A model generated the notes under the pieces. It saw nothing but the letters and a program-made list of their open reading frames with translations. It did no database searches and was not told the DNA's origin. A stretch of 64,000 nucleotides of DNA, taken from contig JAPOJQ010000002.1 in assembly GCA_029978335.1 (NCBI GenBank), forward strand, positions 1 to 64,000, read 5' to 3'. How positions within the stretch are numbered: the first letter of the stretch is position 1; each line of letters opens with the position of its first letter. Of the stretch, positions 8,343 through 17,556 are shown in pieces. Both the position numbers and the translations under genes were made by a program. Origin of the DNA: Actinomycetota bacterium. Its GTDB lineage: Bacteria > Actinomycetota > Acidimicrobiia > Acidimicrobiales > Ilumatobacteraceae.

Positions 8343-9653
8343 ATGAGTGGGGCGCCGCACTCCTCCACCAGCGCCGCTCCCGAGTTGCCGCCAGCGGTTC
8401 GTGGTTCGCTCGCGTTGACGACGTGGGGACTCTTTGCTGGGCTGTCGATATTGCTCGTTGGGGTCGGCCTTTTTGCCACGTTGATCGGCGTTCGAGCGGA
8501 ACTCGAAGGCTTCAACACCATCACCATTGGACTCATCGGTGCGGCGTATTACGCCGGTTTCGTCGCCGGGTCACGTCTCACCTTGCACATCGTCGGCACC
8601 GTTGGCCACATCCGCGTGTTCACCGCCCTGGCCTCCACGCTGGCAGGTGTGACACTGCTCGCAGGACTCCTCGTGCATCCCGTGACCTGGGTTGGGCTCC
8701 GGTTCCTCGCCGGCGCATTGATCGCCGGTGTGTATGTCGTCGCCGAGTCATGGCTCAATCAACTCGCCTCAAACCAAAACCGGGCACGAATCCTTTCGCT
8801 CTACGGCATGGTCACCATCATCACGTATGGCCTTGGCCAATTGCTGTTCACCATCGTCGATCCGCTCATGATCGTCGGATTTGTCGTCGCTGCTGTCGCC
8901 GTGTCACTTGCGGTCTCCCCAGTGGCCCTCTCCGCAGTAGCAAACCCACCGCCCGTGCAACCGGTCGAGCGTCTCGGCGTGCGTGACATGCTCGGCATTG
9001 CACCGACTGGTGTGGTCACCGCATTTACCGTCGGCATCGTCATGGGCGCGATCACCGCATTCGCACCGATTTATGCCGCCCGATCCGATATGGACATCAG
9101 CGCGATCGGCGTCTTCACCGCCATGCCAGCGCTTGGATCGCTGCTATTCCAAGTGCCGGTCGCATCACTGTCAGATCGGGTGGACCGTCGACTGGTCGGT
9201 GCTGTCGCTGCCACCATCGCTGGGCTTGCAGCCCTGGCGCTGTCGTTCGATGGCCCGAATAGTCCGCTCGGCTACGGCGCCATGGTGCTGCTCGGCGGCA
9301 CGATGTATCCGCTCTACTCAATCGCTGGCGCCTACACCAACGACCGACTCCCTCCTGCCCGAATCACCGCAGCGGCGGCGCAACTGGTCGTGCTTTTCGG
9401 ATTCGGCGCTCTGCTCGGACCATTCATCATGTCGATTGTGCTCTCCGTGATCGGCGACAACGGCTACCCCTACGCTGCAGCGTCACTCCTCATCGCCATT
9501 GCCGTCTTCCTCGCCGTTCGAATCGCTCAACATCCAGCACGAGAGCGCGCGCACCCCGAACAAGAGGTGGCGCTCGACGCAGCAGTCATGCAGATCCCTG
9601 CCACCGCGGTTGCGATGGGACGTCGCCTGCGGCCGCGACGCCCGCGACACTAA
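8343..9653 (+). CDS. MFS transporter, YcaD-like
   Basis: 436 residues with about twelve hydrophobic segments. The motif VVAESWLNQLASNQNRARILSLYG in the middle of the N-terminal half, and SLSDRVDRRLVGA after helix 8, are characteristic of the YcaD branch of major facilitator proteins, whose substrates are not known. It ends in a basic tail. TATCGT, seven bases and ATG mark a leaderless start. It is convergent with folD, with a single base between the two stop codons. Confidence 0.85.
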   Translation: MSGAPHSSTSAAPELPPAVRGSLALTTWGLFAGLSILLVGVGLFATLIGVRAELEGFNTITIGLIGAAYYAGFVAGSRLTLHIVGTVGHIRVFTALASTLAGVTLLAGLLVHPVTWVGLRFLAGALIAGVYVVAESWLNQLASNQNRARILSLYGMVTIITYGLGQLLFTIVDPLMIVGFVVAAVAVSLAVSPVALSAVANPPPVQPVERLGVRDMLGIAPTGVVTAFTVGIVMGAITAFAPIYAARSDMDISAIGVFTAMPALGSLLFQVPVASLSDRVDRRLVGAVAATIAGLAALALSFDGPNSPLGYGAMVLLGGTMYPLYSIAGAYTNDRLPPARITAAAAQLVVLFGFGALLGPFIMSIVLSVIGDNGYPYAAASLLIAIAVFLAVRIAQHPARERAHPEQEVALDAAVMQIPATAVAMGRRLRPRRPRH

Positions 9654-9654
9654 G

Positions 9655-10542
9655 TCAGAGCGATACGCCCTGCATCGCAGCTGCAGCCACGGTGTTGTCC
9701 AGCAGACACGCAATCGTCATCGGACCTGTCCCACCGGGCATCGGCGTGATCGCACCAGCGATCGACTGCACCGCCTCGAAGTCAACATCACCCACAATGC
9801 CTGACTCGACGCGGGACACGCCGACATCAATCACGGTTGCACCTGGCTTCACATGGTCGGCGGTAATCATTCGAGCCTGACCGGCTGCGGCCACGATGAT
9901 GTCGGCCTCACGGCACACGGCTACGAGGTCGACACTGCGCGAATGAGCGAGTGTCACCGTCGCATCAACACCTCGCCGCCCAAGCAATAGCACCTGCGGC
10001 AAGCCGACAAGGGTTGATCGACCAACGACAACCGCACGTCGGCCAACGGTGTCGATCCCGTACGCCTCAATCAACCGCATGACGCCGAGTGGGGTGCACG
10101 GCACGTGACCCGGCAGGCCGCGAACAAGACGGCCCAGAGAACGATCGGTGAGTCCGTCAACATCTTTCTCCGGCGGGAGCATGGCCAACACCGGTTCAGG
10201 ATCGAGATGCGACGGCAAGGGCAACTGCACGAGGATTCCGTGAACGTCAGGGTCGGCAACGAGCGCAGCGACGGCAGATTCAACCTCGGATTGCGTGGCG
10301 GTGTCAGGCATTTCGATGCCACGCGACACCATGCCTGCCTCGGTCGCTTTGCGGTGCTTCATCCGCACGTACACGCCGCTCGGCCCGTCGGAGCCGACAA
10401 GCACCGTGGCGAGACAGACCTTTGGTGAACCAGCAGCCTCAATCCGGGCAGCAATTGACGCAACGGTTGCGTCACGCAGTCGATTCCCGTCGAGGAGGAT
10501 GGCCCCTCCTTGCGTTCGCTCTGGATCGTGAATCATCTGCAC
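9655..10542 (-). CDS. folD: bifunctional methylenetetrahydrofolate dehydrogenase/cyclohydrolase
   Basis: 295 residues. Interconverts 5,10-methylene- and 10-formyl-tetrahydrofolate for one-carbon supply. Family motifs in order: YVRMKHRKATEAGM with the catalytic Lys, GILVQLPLPSHL, PPEKDVDGLT, VPCTPLGVMRL, VVVGRSTLVGLP, and PGATVIDVGVSR near the C-terminus. The closing TPMPGGTGPMTIACLLDNTV is also canonical. The GTG at 10542 follows TAACAT by seven bases. It shares a 41-base divergent promoter region with the TetR gene. Confidence 0.96.
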   Translation of the reverse strand: MQMIHDPERTQGGAILLDGNRLRDATVASIAARIEAAGSPKVCLATVLVGSDGPSGVYVRMKHRKATEAGMVSRGIEMPDTATQSEVESAVAALVADPDVHGILVQLPLPSHLDPEPVLAMLPPEKDVDGLTDRSLGRLVRGLPGHVPCTPLGVMRLIEAYGIDTVGRRAVVVGRSTLVGLPQVLLLGRRGVDATVTLAHSRSVDLVAVCREADIIVAAAGQARMITADHVKPGATVIDVGVSRVESGIVGDVDFEAVQSIAGAITPMPGGTGPMTIACLLDNTVAAAAMQGVSL

Positions 10543-10583
10543 CGTGTCGATGTTAGGGGCGATGCCGCACGTACGCTTCGGCC
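10543..10583. promoter_or_regulatory. divergent folD/tetR promoter region
   Basis: The 41 bases hold a -10-like TAACAT for folD (complement of 10550-10555) and TACGCT for the regulator (10572-10577), seven and six bases from their GTG starts. There is no room for 5' leaders. No clear inverted repeat that would mark a TetR operator was seen. Confidence 0.6.
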
Positions 10584-11240
10584 GTGGCCCGACCCCCCGA
10601 CCTCATTCGTCGTCAGGAACTCTTGGACACCGTGGTTCGCCACCTCGGCCAGCACGGTGTTGGCGTCTCATCACTTCGCGGTATTGCACGTGAGCTCGGG
10701 CTGAACGTCAACGTGCTCGTTCACCACTTTGGCAGCCGCGGTGACTTGCTGCGCTCTGCCCTCGATCGGGCGCTCCACATCCAACTCGCGGTTCAAGAAC
10801 GAACCCTGGCTCGTACTCCTGGCATCTCACAAGGTGACCTCATTCGCAGCTGGTGGCGATGGCTGACCTCGTCGCACGATCACTTGGCATTGGCGCGCAT
10901 CGGCATCGAAGCAGCTTCGCTGCCGCCCGGAGTGCTACGACTGCGACCGGGGGTGTCTCGATTCTCATGGCAAGTAGGTATGCGGGATCGGCTCGTGGCG
11001 ATCGGTCTCGATCGTGATTCGGCCGAAACCGAAACCGCTCGCATCACCGCGCTCGTCACCGGCCTCGTCGTCGAGGTGGCCACACCCGGAACGCGCAGTC
11101 GTTGCACCCGAGTGCTCGACGCAGCGCTGCGAGACCTTGATGGCCGCGTCGCATCGGTAACGGGTGCGATTCCTCCGTCGCCAGGCGCGACACCGGCCGA
11201 CCCCGAAGGGTCGGCCGGCATCATTGATCTCGCCGTCTAA
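10584..11240 (+). CDS. TetR family transcriptional regulator
   Basis: 218 residues. The N-terminal helix-turn-helix spans about 8-55: RRQELLDTVVRHLGQHGVGVSSLRGIARELGLNVNVLVHHFGSRGDLL, the TetR pattern with a degenerate recognition helix. The C-terminal ligand domain contains a Trp-rich segment (SWWRWLTSS). The tail is rich in Pro and Ala. The GTG start lies six bases after TACGCT. Its target is unknown; the divergent folD or its own promoter are candidates. Its stop codon abuts the stop of proX with no spacing. Confidence 0.85.
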   Translation: MARPPDLIRRQELLDTVVRHLGQHGVGVSSLRGIARELGLNVNVLVHHFGSRGDLLRSALDRALHIQLAVQERTLARTPGISQGDLIRSWWRWLTSSHDHLALARIGIEAASLPPGVLRLRPGVSRFSWQVGMRDRLVAIGLDRDSAETETARITALVTGLVVEVATPGTRSRCTRVLDAALRDLDGRVASVTGAIPPSPGATPADPEGSAGIIDLAV

Positions 11241-12425
11241 TTAGGCAGCGGCGCGAGCCGTTGCCAGCCACTCGTCGACGAGGGCACGGTTGTCCTCGAT
11301 CCACGTGGCGGCAAGCGTCTCAACATCGGCGCCGTCACCCATCTCCACGTTCATCAACGACACGTCGATGACGTCCATCTGGAAGAGTTCGATCAGCGCT
11401 TTGGCGGCCGGATTGGCGTCGAGCCACTCGCTGTTCGCGGTGGCCTGAATGTCGGCGGCGACCCAACCCAGCTGGCACGTGGTGCCATCTGAACCAGGGC
11501 ACTGCTCGGTGCCGATCGATGCGGTGCCAGGAATCTGGCTGTACTGCTCGCCACCATCAACGCCCAACGGATTCGAGTCATCAATCACCTCGTCAACCGT
11601 CAACCACACCACATTGTCGCCGGGACGCAACTGGGTGATGTACGCGCTCGGCGTCCAGGTGTAGATCACGGCCGGCTCGCCAGCGTTCACCTTGGTGACC
11701 GCTTCGGCGAACATGGCGTCATAACCGGCGATGACCTGCTGAATGTTCTCCCACCCAGAGAATGCGATTTGGCTCTGGATGATGTCGTCGCAGGTGTAGC
11801 TCTCCTGGCAACCGTAGATATCGGCCATACCATTGCCCGGCTCCGGGTCGGTGGCGTCGTAGGCAGCAATTGCATCGGGATTGTCGTTGAGGTCATCGAG
11901 CGATGCAATGCCGTACTCGTCGGCGAATGACTTCGTCATCAGGTAGCCCTGCAGGCCGCCCGCCATCATCATTTCCCCACTGATCGTCAGGTGGTCGCCC
12001 ACCTTTGATCCATCGGGCAGATCGTTCTCAAGCCACGACAGGTGGCCTGGGTACCACGAGTTGATCCAGAAATCGGCGTCGCCCTGAGCCATCGCGATGT
12101 AGGCGTTCGCTGGTCCGAGCTCAACATCTTTCGGATCGGATACGTCGTAGCCAAGTTCACCGAGCAGTGCACGGATCACGTACGCATTCGGATCCTCGGT
12201 GCTCCAGTCAGCCTTGGCCATTGTGATCGCCTGGCCGGCACCTGGCAGGTCATTGGCAGCCGGTTCCTCACCAGCCGGTTCCTCAGCAGTGGGTTCCTCT
12301 GCGGTCGGCTCCTCCGCGGCCGGCTCCTCAGCCGGGGCGTCCGCAGTGTCGTCGCCGCCGCACGCAGCGACCACGAGGCCGAACGCCGCGACCATTGCGA
12401 CGAGCGTCTTCCTCTTCTTCATCAT
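11241..12425 (-). CDS. proX: glycine betaine-type ABC transporter substrate-binding lipoprotein
   Basis: 394 residues. The lipoprotein signal ends in VVAAC (lipid-anchored Cys22). A low-complexity Glu-Pro-rich linker with EEPTAEEP repeats follows (about 31-58), then a ProX/OpuAC-type binding domain (ITMAKADWSTEDPNAYVIRALL, DADFWINSWYPGHLSW, YTWTPSAYI). Aromatic residues such as Trp and Tyr in these segments usually form the quaternary-amine cage. A strong Shine-Dalgarno, GAGGAGGG, precedes the ATG by six bases. It is the last gene of the proV-proW-proX operon. Betaine, choline or a related solute are all possible. Confidence 0.9.
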   Translation of the reverse strand: MMKKRKTLVAMVAAFGLVVAACGGDDTADAPAEEPAAEEPTAEEPTAEEPAGEEPAANDLPGAGQAITMAKADWSTEDPNAYVIRALLGELGYDVSDPKDVELGPANAYIAMAQGDADFWINSWYPGHLSWLENDLPDGSKVGDHLTISGEMMMAGGLQGYLMTKSFADEYGIASLDDLNDNPDAIAAYDATDPEPGNGMADIYGCQESYTCDDIIQSQIAFSGWENIQQVIAGYDAMFAEAVTKVNAGEPAVIYTWTPSAYITQLRPGDNVVWLTVDEVIDDSNPLGVDGGEQYSQIPGTASIGTEQCPGSDGTTCQLGWVAADIQATANSEWLDANPAAKALIELFQMDVIDVSLMNVEMGDGADVETLAATWIEDNRALVDEWLATARAAA

Positions 12426-12480
12426 TGCATTCCCTCCTCGGGGTTGTTTCGGTATGTCGCTCCCACGCAGTTCACGCTGC

Positions 12481-14616
12481 TCACGGGGCGACTCCTGTTT
12501 TCTCAGCGGTGGCGGACGGTTGTTCGTCCACCTCCGGAGATCCGTCCGAGGATGACGACGCCGATGTATCGGCCTCGTACACCCTCACTCGTTCCACGTT
12601 CTTGATCACGCCACTTCCTGCAGCGGTGATCAGGAGCCCGGCGAACATCGCAAACATCGCCCCGACCCCACTGAAGTAGTTCCTGTCGGCCACGCGAGCG
12701 AGAGTGCCGACGAAGGCAATCGCGATGGCCGTAACCCCCAGGCCAGCACCCATGGCGATCACACCACCGATCCAGCGGCGTCGAACCTCAAAGCCTGCAA
12801 TGCCAGCCGCCATGAGCGCCCCCAGCGAGCCGAGAAGCATCAGCCCCATCAGCGGCCACCCGAGACGAACACCATCAGCAGCGGTGCCATCGATGACTAC
12901 TCGTTCGCTTTGCTCAGCCTTTGCTCGAATCACCTGAATTTCGGTGGCAGCGACCCCCGGATCGATGTCCCCCGCACGGGCGCGCTCCTTCATTTCGTCG
13001 ATCTCGGCCAGAATGGCCGGCGTCATCACGACGCCGCCACGCTCGTCGAGATGCCACATTGAGAGCATCGACACCGCCATCACGGCAATCGAGCTAGCGG
13101 CGAGCACGATCGTGCCCGAGCGGATGCAGCGCTTCAACGGCCGCCGGGGTGCATAGGGAGCCGACCGCAACCAGAAGGCTCCTCCAGCCACACCGACCAC
13201 TGACGCGACTGCAGCAAGCACCGCCCCTGACCCCATTGACGAGGTTGCCAAGGCGCTGTGATTCGCCACGACATACCCAATAGCCACCGCGGCGGACGCG
13301 CACGCTCCGACCATCGCACCATCGGCCGATATCCATCGAGCAGCGCTTCTTCCGGACCACACCGATGCGCCCACAGCGACGACGAACAGCGAGAGTCCGA
13401 GCAACACGATGCCGAACCAGGATCCACCGCTTGCGGACAGACCACTGAACGAGCCCGTCAGCTCCACATCCTCACGGCGTGCGTACACACTGAGCGACGC
13501 CCCGTTAGACGACCAGGTCAGCAAGGTGGCGAGCGCCACGACGATGGCCGATGCCATCATCAACAGGATTGCCGCGCGTTCAGACGAGGTCACCGGAGCA
13601 ACGACGCCGTCGTTCGCACCGTCATCATCCACACCCGCCGCACCAACCGACGGGTCAAAGTCAGGATCGCCGAGTAATTGTTCTGGCGAACGCCTCGCTC
13701 GCCACGCATGCATCATGCGTGAAAACAGGTTGCGAGAGCCTGCTTCGGTCTGTGAGATCCGGTCGAGGATCACCGCCAATAAGAAGAAGCCAAGACCAGC
13801 AGCTGCCGCCAGGTTCACGTCCTGTTGGCCCAGTGCCCGAAAGAGCAATGCCCCAAGGCCACCGGCACCAAGAATGGCAGCAATGCCGAGCATTGAGAAC
13901 GCCAAGAGCAGCGTCTGGTTGATTCCGGTCATGATTGCTGGCCGCGCAAGCGGTAGCTGAACATCACGAAGCACGCGAAGCTCCGTCGCCCCGTAGGCAC
14001 GACTTGCTTCAACCACGTCTTCGGGCACCTGCCTGATACCCAAATTGGTGAGACGAATCAATGGCGGCAACGCAAACACCATCGTCGCCATCGTCGCCGA
14101 GATCCTGCCGACACCCCAGAAATAGACGAACGGCAAGAGATACACAAAGGCATGAATCACCTGCATGGCGTCGAGAGTCGGCCGCATCAAGCGCCAGACA
14201 CCATCGAATCGTCCCGACAAGATCCCGAGCGGAATCCCAATGATGACGCACACGATGACCGCCACCAGGATGAAGCCAATCGTGCGAGCGGTCTGCACCC
14301 AGAAGTCGTCGCCCAGCAGGCCGCAGACGACAAGTCCAACCGCGGTGCCCGTTGCCACCGTGAGGTTTCGAACCATCCACGCGATGACGAACATGATCGC
14401 CACCACGGCGAGCCACGGAATCGACAGCAAGAAGTTGTCAACGATGTTGTCGAGCAAGAAGTCGAACGGCCACGCGATGGCATCGAGCAACCCCGAGAGG
14501 TTCAGCGTGGTCCAATTGACGATCTCTTCAACCCAGGAACCGAAAGGAATGAGGTACTCGTCGAGTACGTCATCTTCAAGCAATCCGGGCCCGGCGTCCT
14601 GCAGCGGGAACATCAC
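12481..14616 (-). CDS. proW: ProW-type ABC permease with large C-terminal membrane extension
   Basis: 711 residues. Residues 1-300 are a normal betaine-type permease: a hydrophilic start, helices from about 65, and the inner-membrane coupling loop VEASRAYGATELRVLRDVQLPLA (203-224) that contacts the ATPase. A charged linker (300-345) leads into about 365 further residues with some eight more hydrophobic segments, plus a soluble stretch (522-585, MTPAILAEIDEMKERARAGD) that resembles no ABC part I know. Usual ProW proteins have about 280-350 residues. The reading frame is continuous, so this is a genuine fusion. It overlaps proV by ATGA. The extension may sense osmotic state, which is speculation. 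Confidence 0.88.
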   Translation of the reverse strand: MMFPLQDAGPGLLEDDVLDEYLIPFGSWVEEIVNWTTLNLSGLLDAIAWPFDFLLDNIVDNFLLSIPWLAVVAIMFVIAWMVRNLTVATGTAVGLVVCGLLGDDFWVQTARTIGFILVAVIVCVIIGIPLGILSGRFDGVWRLMRPTLDAMQVIHAFVYLLPFVYFWGVGRISATMATMVFALPPLIRLTNLGIRQVPEDVVEASRAYGATELRVLRDVQLPLARPAIMTGINQTLLLAFSMLGIAAILGAGGLGALLFRALGQQDVNLAAAAGLGFFLLAVILDRISQTEAGSRNLFSRMMHAWRARRSPEQLLGDPDFDPSVGAAGVDDDGANDGVVAPVTSSERAAILLMMASAIVVALATLLTWSSNGASLSVYARREDVELTGSFSGLSASGGSWFGIVLLGLSLFVVAVGASVWSGRSAARWISADGAMVGACASAAVAIGYVVANHSALATSSMGSGAVLAAVASVVGVAGGAFWLRSAPYAPRRPLKRCIRSGTIVLAASSIAVMAVSMLSMWHLDERGGVVMTPAILAEIDEMKERARAGDIDPGVAATEIQVIRAKAEQSERVVIDGTAADGVRLGWPLMGLMLLGSLGALMAAGIAGFEVRRRWIGGVIAMGAGLGVTAIAIAFVGTLARVADRNYFSGVGAMFAMFAGLLITAAGSGVIKNVERVRVYEADTSASSSSDGSPEVDEQPSATAEKTGVAP

Positions 14617-15824
14617 AAGAACACCTCCCGTTCGAAGCCATCAATGAGCGATTCGACACGGCCGAGTTCGGCCATGATGTCCTGCGGGTCGAGATTGCCG
14701 ATGAGGCGTCCATCGCCGTCAACGACAGCGATGGGCAGCCCACGTCCTGCCGACGCGTAGACCTCATTCAAGGTTTGCGTGGGGGCAGCACGATCAAAAT
14801 CGGTCCGCAATGCCCCCGCCAGATCTACCGAACCGTCATCGAGGGCACGTATGCCATCCGCCGAGGTCAATACCGCCTCAGGGTGACCGTGGTCGTTGAC
14901 AACGAATGATCCGGTGCGCTCGCCAATCGCCCGCACCGCCGAACGGAGCGACGCCCCCGTCACAACTGGGCGGGGCTCAACCATGACGTCACTGACCCGG
15001 ATGACACGACCTTGATCGACGTCTTGGACGAACTCAGCGACGTAGCCCGTCGCTGGTGACGTCAAGATCTCCTCGGGCGTGCCGATCTGCACGACTCGAC
15101 CACCGCGCATGATGCAGACACGATCTCCGAGCCGGAGCGCCTCGTTGAGATCGTGCGTGATGAACAGGATCGTCTTTCGAAGCTGACGCTGAATCGCGAT
15201 CATCTCGTCCTGCATCTGGCGACGGATCAACGGGTCAAGTGCGCTGAAGGCCTCGTCCATCAACAAGATCTCAGGATCAGATGCCAGCGCTCGCGCTAAA
15301 CCGACACGTTGCTGCATGCCTCCCGACAACTGTCCTGGCATCGATGCGGCGTAGGCGCGAAGCCCAACCAACCCGAGTGCTTCAAGCGCCAACTGCTCAC
15401 GTTCGTGGCGACCAACGCCTTGAACCTCTAGTCCGTATCCCACGTTGTCGATGACCGAGCGATGAGGGAAGAGGGCGAAGTGCTGAAACACCATGCCAAT
15501 GCGCTCACGGCGCACCTTCTGCAATGCGGGCCCCGAAAGGGTCTGTATGTCGACATCGCCAACCCACACGCTGCCAGCAGTCACGCTGTGCAACTTGTTG
15601 ACAGTGCGAATGGCGGTCGACTTTCCCGAACCCGATAACCCCATCACCACGAAGATCTCGCCTTCGTTCACCGAGAAGTTCACGTCGGCGAGTCCCACAA
15701 CGTGATCCGTCATCGATTGGATGTCTGTCTTCGACATACCCGAGCGGGCGAGGTCAAGCGCTCGTCCACGTGGCTGCTCGCCGAAGATCTTGTACACGCC
15801 CTCAAGGCGGATGGTTCCGGTCAC
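14613..15824 (-). CDS. proV: glycine betaine-type ABC transporter ATPase with CBS domains
   Basis: About 403 residues from GTG 15824 (TGTIRLEGVYKIFG). Walker A GLSGSGKST, signature LSGGMQQRVGLARAL, Walker B LLMDEAFSALDP, and H-loop ITHDLNEAL are all present. The C-terminal third (VIRVSDVMVEPRPVV onward) is a tandem CBS region, which in OpuA/ProV senses ionic strength or nucleotides. Open codons continue to an ATG at 15899 and a GTG at 15908, but that stretch uses codons rare here (ATA, ACA, AGG) and looks non-coding. First gene of the proVWX operon. Confidence 0.92.
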   Translation of the reverse strand: MTGTIRLEGVYKIFGEQPRGRALDLARSGMSKTDIQSMTDHVVGLADVNFSVNEGEIFVVMGLSGSGKSTAIRTVNKLHSVTAGSVWVGDVDIQTLSGPALQKVRRERIGMVFQHFALFPHRSVIDNVGYGLEVQGVGRHEREQLALEALGLVGLRAYAASMPGQLSGGMQQRVGLARALASDPEILLMDEAFSALDPLIRRQMQDEMIAIQRQLRKTILFITHDLNEALRLGDRVCIMRGGRVVQIGTPEEILTSPATGYVAEFVQDVDQGRVIRVSDVMVEPRPVVTGASLRSAVRAIGERTGSFVVNDHGHPEAVLTSADGIRALDDGSVDLAGALRTDFDRAAPTQTLNEVYASAGRGLPIAVVDGDGRLIGNLDPQDIMAELGRVESLIDGFEREVFL

Positions 15825-15995
15825 TGTCCTGTGCTTATGGTCGGGACGGGTCGTCTGATCATGTGCTGTCGATATCCGGGGAGCGAGCGCCCGCTTCATT
15901 GCGGACACCTTCGCGATATCACCCGGTCAACTGCATGACGACCTCGCAGAACACCATAGCGGAATGATCAAAGATTCTGGGTATTTTGCTGTACA

Positions 15996-16025
15996 TCCGG
16001 ACAACAATCCGGATACTCGTCCGGA
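15996..16025. promoter_or_regulatory. triple TCCGGA operator-like array upstream of proV
   Basis: Three identical palindromic hexamers TCCGGA lie at 15996-16001, 16008-16013 and 16020-16025, each exactly 12 bases from the next. The last one touches the stop codon of the hydroxylase gene. The array is about 170 bases upstream of the chosen proV start, within an otherwise gene-free 201-base stretch (15825-16025). Regular phasing suggests cooperative binding of a regulator along the helix. The regulator is unknown. Confidence 0.5.
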
Positions 16026-16739
16026 CTAGCGGCGTTGTGCTCGCCGACGAGCCGCCCGATTTGAGGCTGCCCCGCCCGTGCGGGCACTCGCTGCGACTGG
16101 CTTCGTCGTGCGATCGACCGCCGTTCGGTACGGCCTCGCCCGATACCAGAGATTGCAGGCCCACTTCTCTCCGTCGCTCACCGGCATACCCCCGTGAAGC
16201 GAGTGCGGATGAAGGTTGGTCTCCTCATCGATGATGTTGTGGAAGAGCACCAAGCGGCCCGGCCGGGCCTCGACCTCAAGGTTGAGCTTCGGGAAGTTCG
16301 TGCCACCACCACCGGCTGGATCATTGAGATACATCAGCGCGGTGAGCACGCGTTGCCCCCCGTTCTCGGTCCGAAGCCTGCCCTTTTCGGTGGTCAGGTC
16401 CCAGCCATCGAAGTGCGGGCGATACTCCTGCGTCTCGGCATAGTGCACCACCTGCATCGACTCGGCGTGGTGAACCGGAATCCCAACGAGATCGCTGACG
16501 CGATGCATGACGCCTTGGACCATCGGCGAGTCGCCGTAACGGACCCACGCAACCGAACCGGTTCGAGCGGTCGACACCGTATTCACACGAGTTGAGGTGA
16601 CCTTCGCAGCTTCGAGGCGAGGACCTGCGATGCCGATGATGTGTTCACGCTCGTCCACCGAGAGAAAGTCATCAATGACCCACACGATGGGATCGTCAGC
16701 GAGTTGCGTACCAACGGGGTAGGCGTCGTGAAGTTTCAC
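16026..16739 (-). CDS. 2-oxoglutarate/Fe(II) oxygenase, prolyl 4-hydroxylase type
   Basis: 237 residues. The iron triad is visible: HFD with His109 and Asp111, and His182 in HPHSLHGGMPVSDGEKW. Lys192 in GEKW would bind the 2-oxoglutarate carboxylate. HYAETQEYRPHFDGW and NLWYRARP complete the P4H pattern. The last 35 residues are a basic Arg/Ala-rich tail. No signal peptide is seen. Target (peptidyl-proline or a small molecule) is unknown. The GTG at 16739 follows CAGACT by six bases. It lies upstream of proV and downstream of cofE, same strand. Confidence 0.85.
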   Translation of the reverse strand: MKLHDAYPVGTQLADDPIVWVIDDFLSVDEREHIIGIAGPRLEAAKVTSTRVNTVSTARTGSVAWVRYGDSPMVQGVMHRVSDLVGIPVHHAESMQVVHYAETQEYRPHFDGWDLTTEKGRLRTENGGQRVLTALMYLNDPAGGGGTNFPKLNLEVEARPGRLVLFHNIIDEETNLHPHSLHGGMPVSDGEKWACNLWYRARPYRTAVDRTTKPVAASARTGGAASNRAARRRAQRR

Positions 16740-16763
16740 GACAACAGTCTGCCAGTGCTCGGC

Positions 16764-17525
16764 TCAGCGGAACAGGTCACGCGAGGTATCGCGCAATACC
16801 GGAGCCATCGTCGCGGCCTCATCGATGACGTAGTCGACACCTCGGACCACCGCTACTGGGATGCGCGAGGTGTTGCCTTTGACGAGTTCGGCCGCTGCGG
16901 CAATCTCGTCGACCACACACAGTTCTTGCACGCGAAACTCGTGTCCGTGCGGGTCGACCTCACCGATGTAGGAACGAATCGGCGCAATTCCGCCAACACC
17001 GATGCAGACGTCGGTCTGCCCTTCACGCCAGGGGCGTCCAAACGTGTCGCTGATCACGATGGCGACTCGCAGGCCCAGGTCGGCAAATCGTGCTCGAATC
17101 CGCTGCGCCGAGGCATCCGGATCAGCCGGCAACACCACCACCCGCCCAGCGGCACCGCTTGACGACTGGTCGACGCCCGAATTGGCACAGACAAAGCCAT
17201 GGTGTGTCTCGGTGATCAGAACCGGACCGATCTGTCTCACCACCCGACGGCTCTCGTTGAGCACCACCTCGACGACGCGTGGATCCTTATCCCACTCGGC
17301 GGCCCATCGCTCCGCAAATGCCGACGGGGTCACCGACTCGAGTTCGATTGCAGCACCCTCGGCTTTTGACACGATCTTCGAGGTGATCACCACGACGTCA
17401 TCGTCGACGATCGGCGAACCAGCATCACCTGCAGCCGCAACGATCATCGACGCAAGATCAGCACCCACCTCGATCTCCGGCAAGCCCGGAACGGGGATGA
17501 TCGAAACAGCACCGGGAATGGTCAC
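16764..17525 (-). CDS. cofE: coenzyme F420:L-glutamate ligase
   Basis: 253 residues. Adds gamma-linked glutamates to F420-0 using GTP and a divalent metal. Motifs seen are IIPVPGLPEIEVGADL, VVITSKIVSKAEG, the NSGVDQSS substrate segment, VAIVISDTFGRPWREGQTDVCIGVGG and GEVDPHGHEF. It is a single-domain CofE: the nitroreductase-like C-terminal domain of mycobacterial FbiB is absent. The GTG at 17525 lies six bases after TACCGT; the open frame continues to 17567 but overlaps the upstream gene's stop. The partner cofD is 31 kb away in this window. Confidence 0.93.
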   Translation of the reverse strand: MTIPGAVSIIPVPGLPEIEVGADLASMIVAAAGDAGSPIVDDDVVVITSKIVSKAEGAAIELESVTPSAFAERWAAEWDKDPRVVEVVLNESRRVVRQIGPVLITETHHGFVCANSGVDQSSSGAAGRVVVLPADPDASAQRIRARFADLGLRVAIVISDTFGRPWREGQTDVCIGVGGIAPIRSYIGEVDPHGHEFRVQELCVVDEIAAAAELVKGNTSRIPVAVVRGVDYVIDEAATMAPVLRDTSRDLFR

Positions 17526-17556
17526 GTTGCCACGGTAGCGGGAGCACTCACGTCGC

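Noticed and set aside
12240..12345. Repeat element in proX
   Set aside because: The repeated GGTTCCTC-like units simply encode the Glu-Pro-rich linker of the lipoprotein.
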